Origin: Streptomyces sp. TSRI0107
Lineage (GTDB): Bacteria; Actinomycetota; Actinomycetes; Streptomycetales; Streptomycetaceae
NCBI RefSeq assembly: GCF_001905845.1
Contig: NZ_LIVZ01000016.1
Location: forward strand, 62,001 to 126,000
DNA: 64,000 bases
Direction: 5' to 3'
The notes under the pieces were generated by a model. That model saw only the letters and a program-made list of their open reading frames with translations, was not told the DNA's origin and searched no databases. Below, one piece after another: positions 26,354 through 39,438 of the stretch. The first letter of the stretch is position 1. Each line of letters opens with the position of its first letter. The translations under genes were made by a program, and so were the position numbers.

Positions 26354-26407
26354 TGATCCACAGCAAGTGCAGTTATCCACAGGGATTTTGGTGCTTCCTG
26401 TGGACAA
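26354..26407. promoter_or_regulatory. Cluster of three DnaA boxes
   Basis: Three 9-mers fit the Streptomyces DnaA-box family within 54 bases: TGATCCACA at 26354-26362 (one mismatch from TTATCCACA), TTATCCACA at 26373-26381, and TGTGGACAA at 26399-26407 (TTGTCCACA on the minus strand). It sits between the LLM gene with its parS site and the tRNA-Arg terminator. There is no replication gene nearby. Confidence 0.7.
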
Positions 26408-26421
26408 TCCCCGGCAACGCC

Positions 26422-26449
26422 AGAGGCCCCGGATCACTCCGGGGCCTCT
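26422..26449 (-). terminator. Terminator of tRNA-Arg
   Basis: A perfect 11-bp stem (AGAGGCCCCGG / CCGGGGCCTCT) with a 6-base loop lies 9 bases past the 3' end of tRNA-Arg on the minus strand. Confidence 0.85.
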
Positions 26450-26457
26450 GTTCTGTG

Positions 26458-26530
26458 TGCACTCGGCAGGATTCGAACCTGCAACCTTCTGATCCGTAGT
26501 CAGATGCTCTATCCGTTAAGCTACGAGTGC
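26458..26530 (-). tRNA. tRNA-Arg (anticodon ACG)
   Basis: The 73-base minus-strand sequence folds as a full cloverleaf: acceptor GCACTCG/CGAGTGC, D arm GCTTAACGGATAGAGC, anticodon stem TCTGA/TCAGA with loop CTACGGA (anticodon ACG, read as ICG, codons CGU/CGC/CGA), T arm GCAGG-TTCGAAT-CCTGC and discriminator A. No CCA is encoded. It is followed by a strong terminator. Confidence 0.96.
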
Positions 26531-26710
26531 TTGTTCTTTTTTCTCCGCCGCTCCCGGTCCTTTCGGCCCGCTCGCGGCGACAGGAAGAACATTACATGAC
26601 TGCCGCCGTCATGTGAAATCCGATTGCCTCACCCCACCTGACCTGCGAAAACGCCGGATGGGGGGTGTAGGGCGCGGAGCGCGGCGGGGGCGGTGACCAG
26701 GCGGGAACGA

Positions 26711-26742
26711 CGAAGCCCCGGTCCGTGTGGACCGGGGCTTCG
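26711..26742 (-). terminator. Terminator of tRNA-Ser(GCT)
   Basis: A perfect 14-bp stem (CGAAGCCCCGGTCC and its complement) with the tetraloop GTGT lies just 3' of tRNA-Ser on the minus strand. Confidence 0.88.
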
Positions 26743-26753
26743 GTGATCTTGCG

Positions 26754-26844
26754 CGGAGGCGGAGGGATTTGAACCCTCGATGGGCTTTAAGGCCCAAACC
26801 GCATTAGCAGTGCGGCGCCATAGACCGGACTAGGCGACGCCTCC
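26754..26844 (-). tRNA. tRNA-Ser (anticodon GCT)
   Basis: A 91-base type II tRNA on the minus strand. Acceptor GGAGGCG/CGCCTCC, anticodon stem CCGCA/TGCGG with loop CTGCTAA (anticodon GCT, codons AGU/AGC), a long variable arm (TTTGGGCCTTAAAGCCCATC) and T arm GAGGG-TTCAAAT-CCCTC; the discriminator is G, usual for serine. It lies about 220 bases upstream of tRNA-Arg on the same strand, each with its own terminator. Confidence 0.95.
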
Positions 26845-27034
26845 AGCACAGCCGCCCGCGCGAGCGCGAGTGGTGCGTGCAGATGATGACACAGTCGAGC
26901 GTGCTGTCACCAATCGCCCCCCACGGTACTAGGCAGGCGGGCCACAGAGCAAAGGGCTTCCCGGGTGAAGCCCGAGGGAGATTCGCCGGGGGCGTCGAAC
27001 GCAACGCGGAGACGCGTGCGGCGTTAGTCAGGGC

Positions 27035-27520
27035 ATGTCGCAGGTCACCACCCCCCACGCACTCCGCCGGCTGATCGTCGCCGTCGGCACCTCTCTCGCC
27101 GCGCTCGGCTCGCTCTCCGCCGCGCCCGCCGCCGTCGCCGTCACCACGGCTCCGTCCCCCGCCCCGCCGCCGCCCCTTCACGGCGCCGGCCCGGGGGACC
27201 ACCTCACGGTCACCGTCCGGCACATGGGCGGCGGCGCGGACGGCACGTTCCGGCTGGCCTGCCACCCGGCCGGCGGCAGCCACCCGGACGCGGGCGGGGC
27301 GTGCGCGAGCGTCGACCGGAACACCCGGTGGGGCGAGGACGTCTTCGCGCCCGTGCCCGAAGGCACCGTCTGCACCATGCAGTACGGCGGTTCCGCCACC
27401 GCGCGCGTCACCGGAACCTGGGCCGGACGCCCCGTCGACGCCACGTTCGACCGCAGCAACGGCTGCGAGATCGCCCGCTGGAACCGGCTCGTACCGCTGC
27501 TGCCCGCCCCGGGCGAGTAG
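27035..27520 (+). CDS. Secreted SSI-type protease inhibitor (subtilisin inhibitor family)
   Basis: A 161-residue exported protein. The signal peptide (about residues 1-36) has an Arg-containing start and hydrophobic core ending near AAPAAVA. After a Pro-rich spacer comes an SSI-like domain: LTVTVRHMGGGADGTFRLAC, GGACASV, TVCTMQYGG and NGCEIARW, with the family's four cysteines spaced for two disulfides. Compared with SSI (C-P-M-V-Y-D-P), the reactive loop reads C-T-M-Q-Y-G-G, so the P1 residue would be Met but the usual P3'-P4' residues Asp-Pro are absent. It probably inhibits serine proteases outside the cell, possibly with altered specificity. Confidence 0.82.
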   Translation: MSQVTTPHALRRLIVAVGTSLAALGSLSAAPAAVAVTTAPSPAPPPPLHGAGPGDHLTVTVRHMGGGADGTFRLACHPAGGSHPDAGGACASVDRNTRWGEDVFAPVPEGTVCTMQYGGSATARVTGTWAGRPVDATFDRSNGCEIARWNRLVPLLPAPGE

Positions 27521-27813
27521 GACCGGCCCCGGAAGAGCGGGAAGAGCAGGTGGACGGGAGAAGGAGAAAACGCGGGCCTCTGTAGACGTCCTGCGGAGGT
27601 GGCGAGAAGGAGCGCATGGGCGCGGACGTACGCGGTCATGCGCTCCCTGCCGGTCCGACGCCACCGGTCGTCACCGGCTCGTGCGACCTCTCTCCCATCC
27701 GGCGTCGCGAGCGCAACCCCAGCCCTTAGACTCCCTCGCGTGACACGCCGCGGGCCGGTTGGCAAGATGGCCCGAGCGGTCGGCAAGGTGCGGTAACAGG
27801 GAGGAAGCGTCTC

Positions 27814-32307
<4,494 letters not shown>

Positions 32308-32337
32308 CCCCCGCGCCTTCGGGTACGACGCCCGGGC

Positions 32338-32916
32338 CTACGGGGCGACCAGCCTGCGTGCCGCCTCCTTGATCGACGCGCGCAGGCGCTCGCGGTCGGG
32401 GCTGTCCGCGCCGACCAGGATGCGGGCCATCTGCGGGACGACGGTGGCCCAGTTGGCCAGCGCGGTCAGCAGGAGCAGCAGGTCGGGGGCCGGGATCGCG
32501 TCGGTGATGACGCCCCGGCGCTGGCCGTCCTCGACGGTGGCGACCTTGCGGGCGTAGTGCTCCTGGCGCTCGGCTTCGTCGGGAAGTTCGGACGAGCCGT
32601 ACTCGAGGCCTTCCCAGTAGAGCAGGCGCAGGATCTCCGGATGGGCGGAGTGATGGTCGAGGAGGCGGTCGATCCAGGCCTCGATGTCGTCCGGGTCGAC
32701 GGGGACCGAGGCGGCGAGGTCGAGCATCTTCTTCTCGAGGACGTGGGTGAACAGCTGCGCCTTGTTGCCGAAGTAGGCGTAGATCAGCTGCTTGTTGGCC
32801 TTGGCCTCGCTCGCGATGCGGTCGATCCGGGCGCCCGCGATGCCGTGGCGGGCGAACTCGGCGACGGCCGCCTCGAAGATCCGGGCCTTGGTGGCCTCGG
32901 GGTCCCTTGCTCCCAT
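32338..32916 (-). CDS. TetR-family repressor
   Basis: A 192-residue TetR regulator. The helix-turn-helix is clear at about residues 10-55 (ATKARIFEAAVAEFARHGIA, RIDRIASEAKANKQLIYAYF), followed by a helical ligand domain of normal size. It is divergent from an MFS exporter with 134 bases between; two copies of a palindromic operator candidate lie symmetrically in that gap, each 29-30 bases from a start codon. It therefore probably represses itself and the exporter and responds to a transported compound. Confidence 0.92.
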   Translation of the reverse strand: MGARDPEATKARIFEAAVAEFARHGIAGARIDRIASEAKANKQLIYAYFGNKAQLFTHVLEKKMLDLAASVPVDPDDIEAWIDRLLDHHSAHPEILRLLYWEGLEYGSSELPDEAERQEHYARKVATVEDGQRRGVITDAIPAPDLLLLLTALANWATVVPQMARILVGADSPDRERLRASIKEAARRLVAP

Positions 32917-32945
32917 GGGGGACAGGGTAGCGCGGAAGAGCGGGT

Positions 32946-32961
32946 AACCAACTGTTTGGTT
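32946..32961. promoter_or_regulatory. TetR operator candidate 1
   Basis: AACCAACTGTTTGGTT is an inverted repeat (AACCAA/TTGGTT with a 4-base centre) located 29 bases before the tetR-type start. A related copy lies at 33005. The repetition next to a divergent TetR gene supports operator function. Confidence 0.72.
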
Positions 32962-33004
32962 GACAGGGAATCCGGGGGCGTCCCAGACTGTTCACCCATC
33001 GTCC

Positions 33005-33020
33005 AACCAACCAGTTAGTT
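33005..33020. promoter_or_regulatory. TetR operator candidate 2
   Basis: AACCAACCAGTTAGTT resembles the first site (AACCAA arm identical, other arm one base different) and lies 30 bases before the MFS exporter start, overlapping an AT-rich stretch (TTAGTTATTAG) that may be its -10 region. Confidence 0.68.
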
Positions 33021-33050
33021 ATTAGAGTCGGCTCGAAGGGTCTCCCGCTC

Positions 33051-34289
33051 ATGCCGCCAGCGAGCAGCACCACCCAGCAGATCACCCAGCAGATCACCGC
33101 GCCACGTGGTGCGTCCGGTACGCCCTCCGCGGGAGGGCCCCGCACGCCCGCACCCGCCCTCTTCCTCACCCTTCTGGCCGTGTGCAGCGCGGTCACCGCC
33201 GCCAACATCTATCTGGCCGCCCCGCTGCTCACCCTCATCGCCCGCGACTTCGGCTCCGCGCCCTCCGCCGTGGCCTGGATCGCCTCGGTCGCGCAGTTCG
33301 GCTACGCGCTCGGCCTGCTGCTCTTCGCCCCGCTAGGGGACGGCGTGAACCGGCGCCGGCTGGTCTCCGGTCTCACCGTGGTCACCGCCCTGGCGCTGGC
33401 CGCCGCCGCGGCCGCCCCCGGCTCCGCCGCCCTCGCGGCCGCCGTACTCGTCGCCTCCGCGGCGACCGTCATCCCCCAGCTGCTCGTGCCGCTGGTCGCC
33501 GAACGGGCGCCCGTCGAGCGCCGGGCACGGCATGTCGCGGCCGTCGTCGCGGGGCTGTTCACCGGCATCGTCGCGGCCCGGGTGGCCGGCGGGCTGGCCG
33601 GGCAGGCCTTCGGCTGGCGCTGGGTGTTCGCGGGCGCGGCCGTACTGACTCTCGCCCTCGGTCTCGCGACCTCGCTCGTGCTGCCGTCCGAGCGGCGGCC
33701 GCGCACCGGATCGCTGTTCGGCGGCATCGCCGCGCTGCCCGGAGTCGTCCGCCACTCGCCCGACCTGTGGCGGGCCTGCGTCCGGCAGGCGGGCATGTTC
33801 GGCGCGTGGAGCGCGCTGTGGACCTCGCTCGCGCTGCTGCTGACCGGCCCGGAGTACGGTCTGTCCACGGCGACCGCCGGTCTCTTCGGCCTCTTCGGGT
33901 TGGCGGCGACCGTGGTCGCGCCGCTGGCGGGCGGGCTGGTGGACCGGTTCGGGGCGGCCCGGGTCGTCCGTACCGCGTATCTGCTCGCCGCCGTGTCCGT
34001 GCCGCTGTTCTGGGCCGGCGGTCAGGTCCTCGCGGCGTTGTTCGTCGCCGCGATCGCGATCCACGCGGCGCTGGTGGCCTCGCACGTCGCCAACCAGACC
34101 CTGGCCCTGACCACCACCTCGACCCCGGCCACCGCCAACACCGCCTACGTCGTCGCCGGTTTCGCGGGCGGCGCCACCGCGTCCGCCCTCGCGGGCTCCG
34201 CCTACGCCCACTTCGGCTGGGGCGGGGTGTGCGCGGTGGCGGGGCTGTGGCTGCTGCTGGGCTGGGGGACGACCGCCGTACGGCGGTGA
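33051..34289 (+). CDS. MFS transporter (drug-exporter type)
   Basis: A 412-residue major-facilitator protein with about 12 hydrophobic helices. After a hydrophilic start of about 30 residues, the first helix is LFLTLLAVCSAVTAANIYLA; the loop between helices 2 and 3 has the family-typical GDGVNRRRL (variant of GxxxDRxGRR), and a later loop has GGLVDRFGAARVVR. It resembles exporters of the arabinose-efflux/drug type. Divergent TetR and paired operators suggest induction by its substrate, which is unknown. Confidence 0.88.
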   Translation: MPPASSTTQQITQQITAPRGASGTPSAGGPRTPAPALFLTLLAVCSAVTAANIYLAAPLLTLIARDFGSAPSAVAWIASVAQFGYALGLLLFAPLGDGVNRRRLVSGLTVVTALALAAAAAAPGSAALAAAVLVASAATVIPQLLVPLVAERAPVERRARHVAAVVAGLFTGIVAARVAGGLAGQAFGWRWVFAGAAVLTLALGLATSLVLPSERRPRTGSLFGGIAALPGVVRHSPDLWRACVRQAGMFGAWSALWTSLALLLTGPEYGLSTATAGLFGLFGLAATVVAPLAGGLVDRFGAARVVRTAYLLAAVSVPLFWAGGQVLAALFVAAIAIHAALVASHVANQTLALTTTSTPATANTAYVVAGFAGGATASALAGSAYAHFGWGGVCAVAGLWLLLGWGTTAVRR

Positions 34290-34301
34290 GGCCGCCGTAC
34301 G
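34277..34301. terminator. Bidirectional terminator hairpin
   Basis: A perfect 10-bp stem (CGTACGGCGG/CCGCCGTACG) with a 5-base loop that contains the MFS stop codon. It sits between two convergent genes and could serve both. Confidence 0.7.
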
Positions 34302-34329
34302 ACGATCGCGCTGCCGTCCGCGCGGGGGG

Positions 34330-35985
<1,656 letters not shown>

Positions 35986-36166
35986 GGCGTCCTCCCGGGG
36001 CGGCATTGCCTGCGCGGTGGTAAAGGTTGCGCTGATTCTGGACGCATACCGCGCGGTATGTCACTAGGCGCGGGCGATAGAACTTGTCACCTTGCGGCAA
36101 CAATGGCGCGCTGCTATCGCCGGGCGGCGGGGGCGACGGCGCCCCGAGTGCCTGGGGGGGGGGCGT

Positions 36167-36733
36167 CTAGCGGACCGGCTCCAGCTCCGGGTCCTCGCGG
36201 AGTTTGCCGAGGGCGCGGGAGACCGCCGACTTCACCGTGCCGACCGAGACGCCCAGCACCTCGGCGGTCTGGGCCTCGCTCAGGTCCTCGTAGTACCGCA
36301 GGACGACCATCGCCCGCTGCCGGGCGGGCAGGCGCATGATCGCGCGCCACATCGCGTCGTGCAGCGCCTGGCGCTCCGCCGGGTCGTCGCCGTGGGGCAT
36401 CGGCTCGGGTTCGGGCAGCTCGTCGCAGCTGAACTCGTCGACCTTGCGCTTGCGCCACTGCGAGGTGCGGGTGTTCAGCAGGGCGCGGCGCACATAGCCG
36501 TCGAGCGCGCGGTGGTCCTCGATGCGGTCCCACGCGACATACGTCTTGGTCAGCGCGGTCTGCAGCAGGTCCTCCGCGTCGCTCGGGTTCGCGGTCAGCG
36601 ACCGGGCGGTGCGCAGCAGTACCGGCTGCCGGGCCCGCACGTACGACGAGAACGACGGGTACGCGGCGTGCGGCAGGACCCGCGTGGCCAACGTGGCGGC
36701 GTCCGAGGCGCTGGTGCAGACGGGTGTGGTCAT
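36167..36733 (-). CDS. SigE-family ECF sigma factor
   Basis: A 188-residue ECF sigma factor. Region 2 is at about residues 30-95 (LTANPSDAEDLLQTALTKTY, WDRIEDHRALDGYVRRALLN) and region 4 at about 125-180 (LPARQRAMVVLRYYEDLSEA, VLGVSVGTVKSAVSRALGKL). This matches the actinobacterial SigE-family type that is usually monocistronic. No anti-sigma gene is adjacent. A run of ten G residues (36154-36163) lies 3 bases past its stop. Target promoters are unknown. Confidence 0.9.
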   Translation of the reverse strand: MTTPVCTSASDAATLATRVLPHAAYPSFSSYVRARQPVLLRTARSLTANPSDAEDLLQTALTKTYVAWDRIEDHRALDGYVRRALLNTRTSQWRKRKVDEFSCDELPEPEPMPHGDDPAERQALHDAMWRAIMRLPARQRAMVVLRYYEDLSEAQTAEVLGVSVGTVKSAVSRALGKLREDPELEPVR

Positions 36734-36916
36734 GGCTCAACGCTAGGTTCGCGAGCGTGTAGTCCTCATCGCCCGCAGGTCCCGAAGACGACTCCCCCTC
36801 AGGTTGTAGAGGTGGGGTCCGCCGCACCTCCTGAAGGCGGACGAGAGGTGGAGAACGCCTGGGGGTTTACCCCTGAGGGATCGTCTGGAGGGACGAGGCG
36901 GAGGGCGCCGCGGTGC

Positions 36917-37627
36917 TCACCGGTCGGCGGTGAGCACCAGTCCCGGCGTCGGCACCCCCGTCCCCGCCGTCACCAGCACCCTTTCCGCGCCGCGCACCTG
37001 GTTGGGGGAGGTGCCGCGCAGCTGCCGCATCGCCTCCGCGACGCCGTTCATGCCGTGCAGGTAGGCCTCGCCGAGCCGGCCGCCGTGGGTGTTCAGCGGC
37101 AGCCGGTCCTCGGCGACGAAGCCGGCCGCCTCACCGGGGCCGCAGAAGCCGTACTCCTCGAGTTGCATGAGGACGAACGGGGTGAAGTGGTCGTACAGGA
37201 TCCCCACGTCGATGTCGGCGGGCCCCAGCCCGGACCGCCGCCACAGCTGCCGCGCCACCACCCGGGCCTCCGGCAGGCCGGTCAGGTCGCCGTGGTGGAA
37301 GCCGGTCATCTGCTCCTGCGCCCGCCCCGCGCCCTGCGCGGCCGCCGCGATCACGGCCGGCGGATGGGTCGCCGGGTGGTTGGGCGCGCCGAGCCGGACG
37401 GCGACCTTGCTCAGGACGGCCGTGGGGCCGAAGTGGTCGGTGATGTAGCGGTCGACCAGGCCGTTCGTGGTCAGGATGTTCATGAAGACGTCGGGGGAGC
37501 CCCTGCGCCGGGCCGGCTCCGGGTCGTGGTGCACGTCCTGGTAGTCGCGGGAGGCGAGGGCTCCCGCGACGATGAGGGTGCGGGTGATCGCCACCTCCAG
37601 CGGCGGCAGCTGGTCGCCGACGCGCAT
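36917..37627 (-). CDS. Chimeric MaoC-dehydratase / Ltp2-like thiolase fragment (in-frame deletion fusion)
   Basis: A 236-residue protein with two unrelated halves. Residues 1-85 are the N-terminal part of a hot-dog (MaoC) dehydratase (RTLIVAGALASRDYQDVHHD, FMNILTTNGLVDRY). At about residue 86 the sequence changes abruptly to the C-terminal third of a lipid-transfer/SCPx-type thiolase: AVIAAAAQGAGRAQEQMTGF, DVGILYDHFTPFVLMQLEEY, NTHGGRLGEAYLHGMNG and RVLVTAGTGVPTPGLVL. Missing are the end of the MaoC domain and the N-terminal two-thirds of the thiolase. This is the expected result of one in-frame deletion joining two adjacent genes, like ChsH1 and Ltp2. It starts by TGATG overlap with the ChsH2-like gene, so the cassette order ChsH2-ChsH1-Ltp2 is kept. 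Activity is doubtful. Confidence 0.78.
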   Translation of the reverse strand: MRVGDQLPPLEVAITRTLIVAGALASRDYQDVHHDPEPARRRGSPDVFMNILTTNGLVDRYITDHFGPTAVLSKVAVRLGAPNHPATHPPAVIAAAAQGAGRAQEQMTGFHHGDLTGLPEARVVARQLWRRSGLGPADIDVGILYDHFTPFVLMQLEEYGFCGPGEAAGFVAEDRLPLNTHGGRLGEAYLHGMNGVAEAMRQLRGTSPNQVRGAERVLVTAGTGVPTPGLVLTADR

Positions 37628-38568
37628 CACGCCGCCTCTCCCGCCGCCCGGAACACCGGCAGCACCAGCTCCTCGTCGTACCGCCGGAACTCCAGCCGTA
37701 CCGGCATCCCGATCCGCACCTCGTCGTACGGCACCCCGGTCACGTTGCTCACGATCCGCACGCCCTCCGCCGGCTCGATCAGGCCGACCGCGTACGGCGG
37801 GTCGAAGGCCGGGAAGGGCGGGTGGTGCAGGACGACGTACGAGAAGACGGTGCCGTCCCCGAGCGCGCGGACGGTGTCCCAGTCGGGGCTGCCGCACGCG
37901 TGGCAGCCCGGCAGCCAGGGGAAGCGCAGTGCCCGGCAGCCGGTGCAGCACTGGATCAGCAGCTCGTGGCGGGCGACGCCCTCCCAGAACCCGGTGTTGT
38001 CGCGATTGACGACCGCGCGGGGGCGGTGTTCGGCCGGGCGGGGTCTTTCGGGGTCCCGCGCGGGGGCCTGTTTGCGCGGGGCGTACTCGAGGATGCGGAG
38101 CGGTGGGTGCCCGCGAGTTCGCCGCCCGCGCGGATGTCCGTCCGCGTGGATGTCCGTCCGCGTGGTGACGAAGTAGCCGGTGCCGAGCCTGGTGGTCTTC
38201 CGCGCGGAGACCGACTCGATCACCGTGTCGAAGGTGATCTCGTCGCCGGGGCGCAGCGGTCGCGGGTACTCCTGCTCGTAGTCGGTGGCGACGACCGAGG
38301 TGCAGCCCGCCTCGTCCAGCAGGGCGAGCAGGTCGTCGTACGCGCGCGTGCGGCTCGTGTGGCCGGAGAGGCCGCCCATGGTCCACGCCTGGAGCATGGT
38401 CGGCGGGGCGATGGCGTCCGGACCGGTGTACGCGGGGTTGGTGTCGCCCAGGGCCTCGCACCAGTGCCGGATCATGGGCAGGTTGACGGGGTCCTTGCCC
38501 CGGTCGGCGACGGTGGCGCGGAGGCCTTCGAAGGCCTTGAGCCGTGCGGCGAGGTCGTCGTCGTCCAC
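37627..38568 (-). CDS. ChsH2-like MaoC + DUF35 (OB-fold/zinc ribbon) protein
   Basis: A 313-residue two-domain protein. Residues ~1-165 are a hot-dog dehydratase (VNLPMIRHWCEALGDTNPAY, PPTMLQAWTMGG, YPRPLRPGDEITFDTVIESV). Residues ~195-313 are a DUF35 unit with a zinc ribbon CCTGCRALRFPWLPGCHACG and an OB fold (FSYVVLHHPPFPAFDPPYAV). This fusion is typical of ChsH2, which pairs with ChsH1 as an enoyl-CoA hydratase and, through DUF35, with the Ltp2 aldolase in steroid side-chain degradation. A 16-base tandem duplication (38132-38163) and a one-base loss about 30 bases further on put roughly 14 residues out of frame before the reading frame recovers. GTG at 38568 has GGAGGGAGGG upstream. Confidence 0.8.
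   Translation of the reverse strand: MDDDDLAARLKAFEGLRATVADRGKDPVNLPMIRHWCEALGDTNPAYTGPDAIAPPTMLQAWTMGGLSGHTSRTRAYDDLLALLDEAGCTSVVATDYEQEYPRPLRPGDEITFDTVIESVSARKTTRLGTGYFVTTRTDIHADGHPRGRRTRGHPPLRILEYAPRKQAPARDPERPRPAEHRPRAVVNRDNTGFWEGVARHELLIQCCTGCRALRFPWLPGCHACGSPDWDTVRALGDGTVFSYVVLHHPPFPAFDPPYAVGLIEPAEGVRIVSNVTGVPYDEVRIGMPVRLEFRRYDEELVLPVFRAAGEAA
38132..38163. repeat. 16-bp tandem duplication inside the ChsH2-like gene
   Basis: Two exact copies of GGATGTCCGTCCGCGT lie head to tail. Sixteen is not a multiple of three, so the duplication shifts the frame; downstream the conserved-looking peptide GGELAGTHR is encoded only in the shifted frame until a one-base loss near 38098-38103 restores it. 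Confidence 0.85.
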
Positions 38569-38638
38569 TGCGGTGCCCTCCCTCCGGCGGGAATCTGACT
38601 GTCCGTCAGGTGCGGGGCCCGGTCAAGGGCGGAAACGA

Positions 38639-38670
38639 CTGCGCGGCGGTGCCGAAGCACCGCCGCGCAG
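38639..38670. terminator. Strong terminator hairpin
   Basis: A perfect 14-bp stem (CTGCGCGGCGGTGC and its complement) capped by the tetraloop CGAA. It lies between the small secreted-protein gene and the ChsH2-like gene on the minus strand and should separate them. Confidence 0.82.
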
Positions 38671-38709
38671 CCGGACCTTGCTCACCCCACGGAACACCCA
38701 CCGGAAGTC

Positions 38710-38739
38710 GAGGGGCCGGTACCCCGGCACCGGCCCCTC
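38710..38739 (-). terminator. Terminator of the small secreted-protein gene
   Basis: An 11-bp perfect stem (GAGGGGCCGGT/ACCGGCCCCTC) with an 8-base loop begins 4 bases past the stop codon at 38743. Confidence 0.8.
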
Positions 38740-38742
38740 AGC

Positions 38743-39069
38743 TCACCACCACAGCGGGGTGAAGGAGACGGCGACGTTGTCGTTGCCCTGGTTGACGGCG
38801 GTGAAGGCGGAACCGTCGACCTGGGCGGTGTTGCTCTGGTTCGACGCACCCGAGCCGATCGCCTGCTGCTGCGTGGTGGCCGAGTTGCCGCTGTTGTCAC
38901 CGCCGACACCGCTGCCGAGGCTGCCCTGGATGGCGTTGGTGACGGCCGCGCTGGATCCGTTGTCCGCGATCGCGCCATTGTCAGCCGTCGCAATGCCGCT
39001 GAAGAGGGCGGCCGCGAGCGGAAGGGCGGAGACGGCGGCGATGACGCGGGCGGTACGGATGCTTGCCAT
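38743..39069 (-). CDS. Small secreted Asn/Gln/Ser-rich protein
   Basis: A 108-residue protein with a Sec signal peptide (ARVIAAVSALPLAAALFSGI, cleavage likely after ATA). The mature part of about 80 residues is rich in Asn, Gln, Ser, Gly and Ala with almost no charged residues and no Cys (NGSSAAVTNAIQGSLGSG, NSATTQQQAIGSGASNQSNT), ending in an aromatic VSFTPLWW. I recognise no domain. The composition resembles surface or matrix proteins, and an aggregation-prone or amyloid-like role is possible, but it lacks chaplin signatures. A good AGAGGAA site precedes the ATG; it has its own strong terminators. Confidence 0.8.
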   Translation of the reverse strand: MASIRTARVIAAVSALPLAAALFSGIATADNGAIADNGSSAAVTNAIQGSLGSGVGGDNSGNSATTQQQAIGSGASNQSNTAQVDGSAFTAVNQGNDNVAVSFTPLWW

Positions 39070-39438
39070 GTTGGTTCCTCTCAGAAGCAAATGTCGCACC
39101 GGCCTGTGGCCGTTCAGTGCGTAAGTACGGCTTTCACCCAGGCAGTTGGCCGACCACCTCGGTGCTGTGCACGACGTCGCGAGACCAGAGTTGCCCACCG
39201 AATCCCTGGCGAACCATCCCGGAAGTGCCGATTCGCCCTCAAGCGTGATGACAAGTCGATAAACCCCTTTCATTGCCTTTACTTCACTGGAGCCCCACGA
39301 CGGGGCAGGCGGGACACCTCCACCCCAAGCGCCACAAGAGGTGAAGCGTTCCGGCACGGTTCCGGCCAATCTCCCCGCCCCGGCGCGTCGCCCTGGCCTG
39401 CCCCTTTCCTTTTTCGAACGTGCGTACGAACATGAAGT
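39070..39438. other. Divergent intergenic region with LexA-type box
   Basis: There are 369 bases between the secreted-protein gene and the Prim-Pol gene. The region is less GC-rich in the half near the secreted-protein gene (for example ATTGCCTTTACTTC near 39270). The only distinct element I see is the palindrome at 39414-39429. No small gene is convincing. Confidence 0.5.
39414..39429. promoter_or_regulatory. LexA-type SOS box candidate
   Basis: TCGAACGTGCGTACGA matches the actinobacterial SOS-box pattern TCGAAC-N4-GTTCGA with one mismatch (GTACGA). It ends 9 bases before the start of the Prim-Pol gene, where LexA would block transcription or initiation until DNA damage. Confidence 0.55.

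Noticed and set aside
36154..36163. A run of ten G residues as a phase-variable switch
   Set aside because: It lies outside any coding frame, past the stop of the sigma-factor gene, so slippage would not change a protein; it could also be a sequencing artefact.
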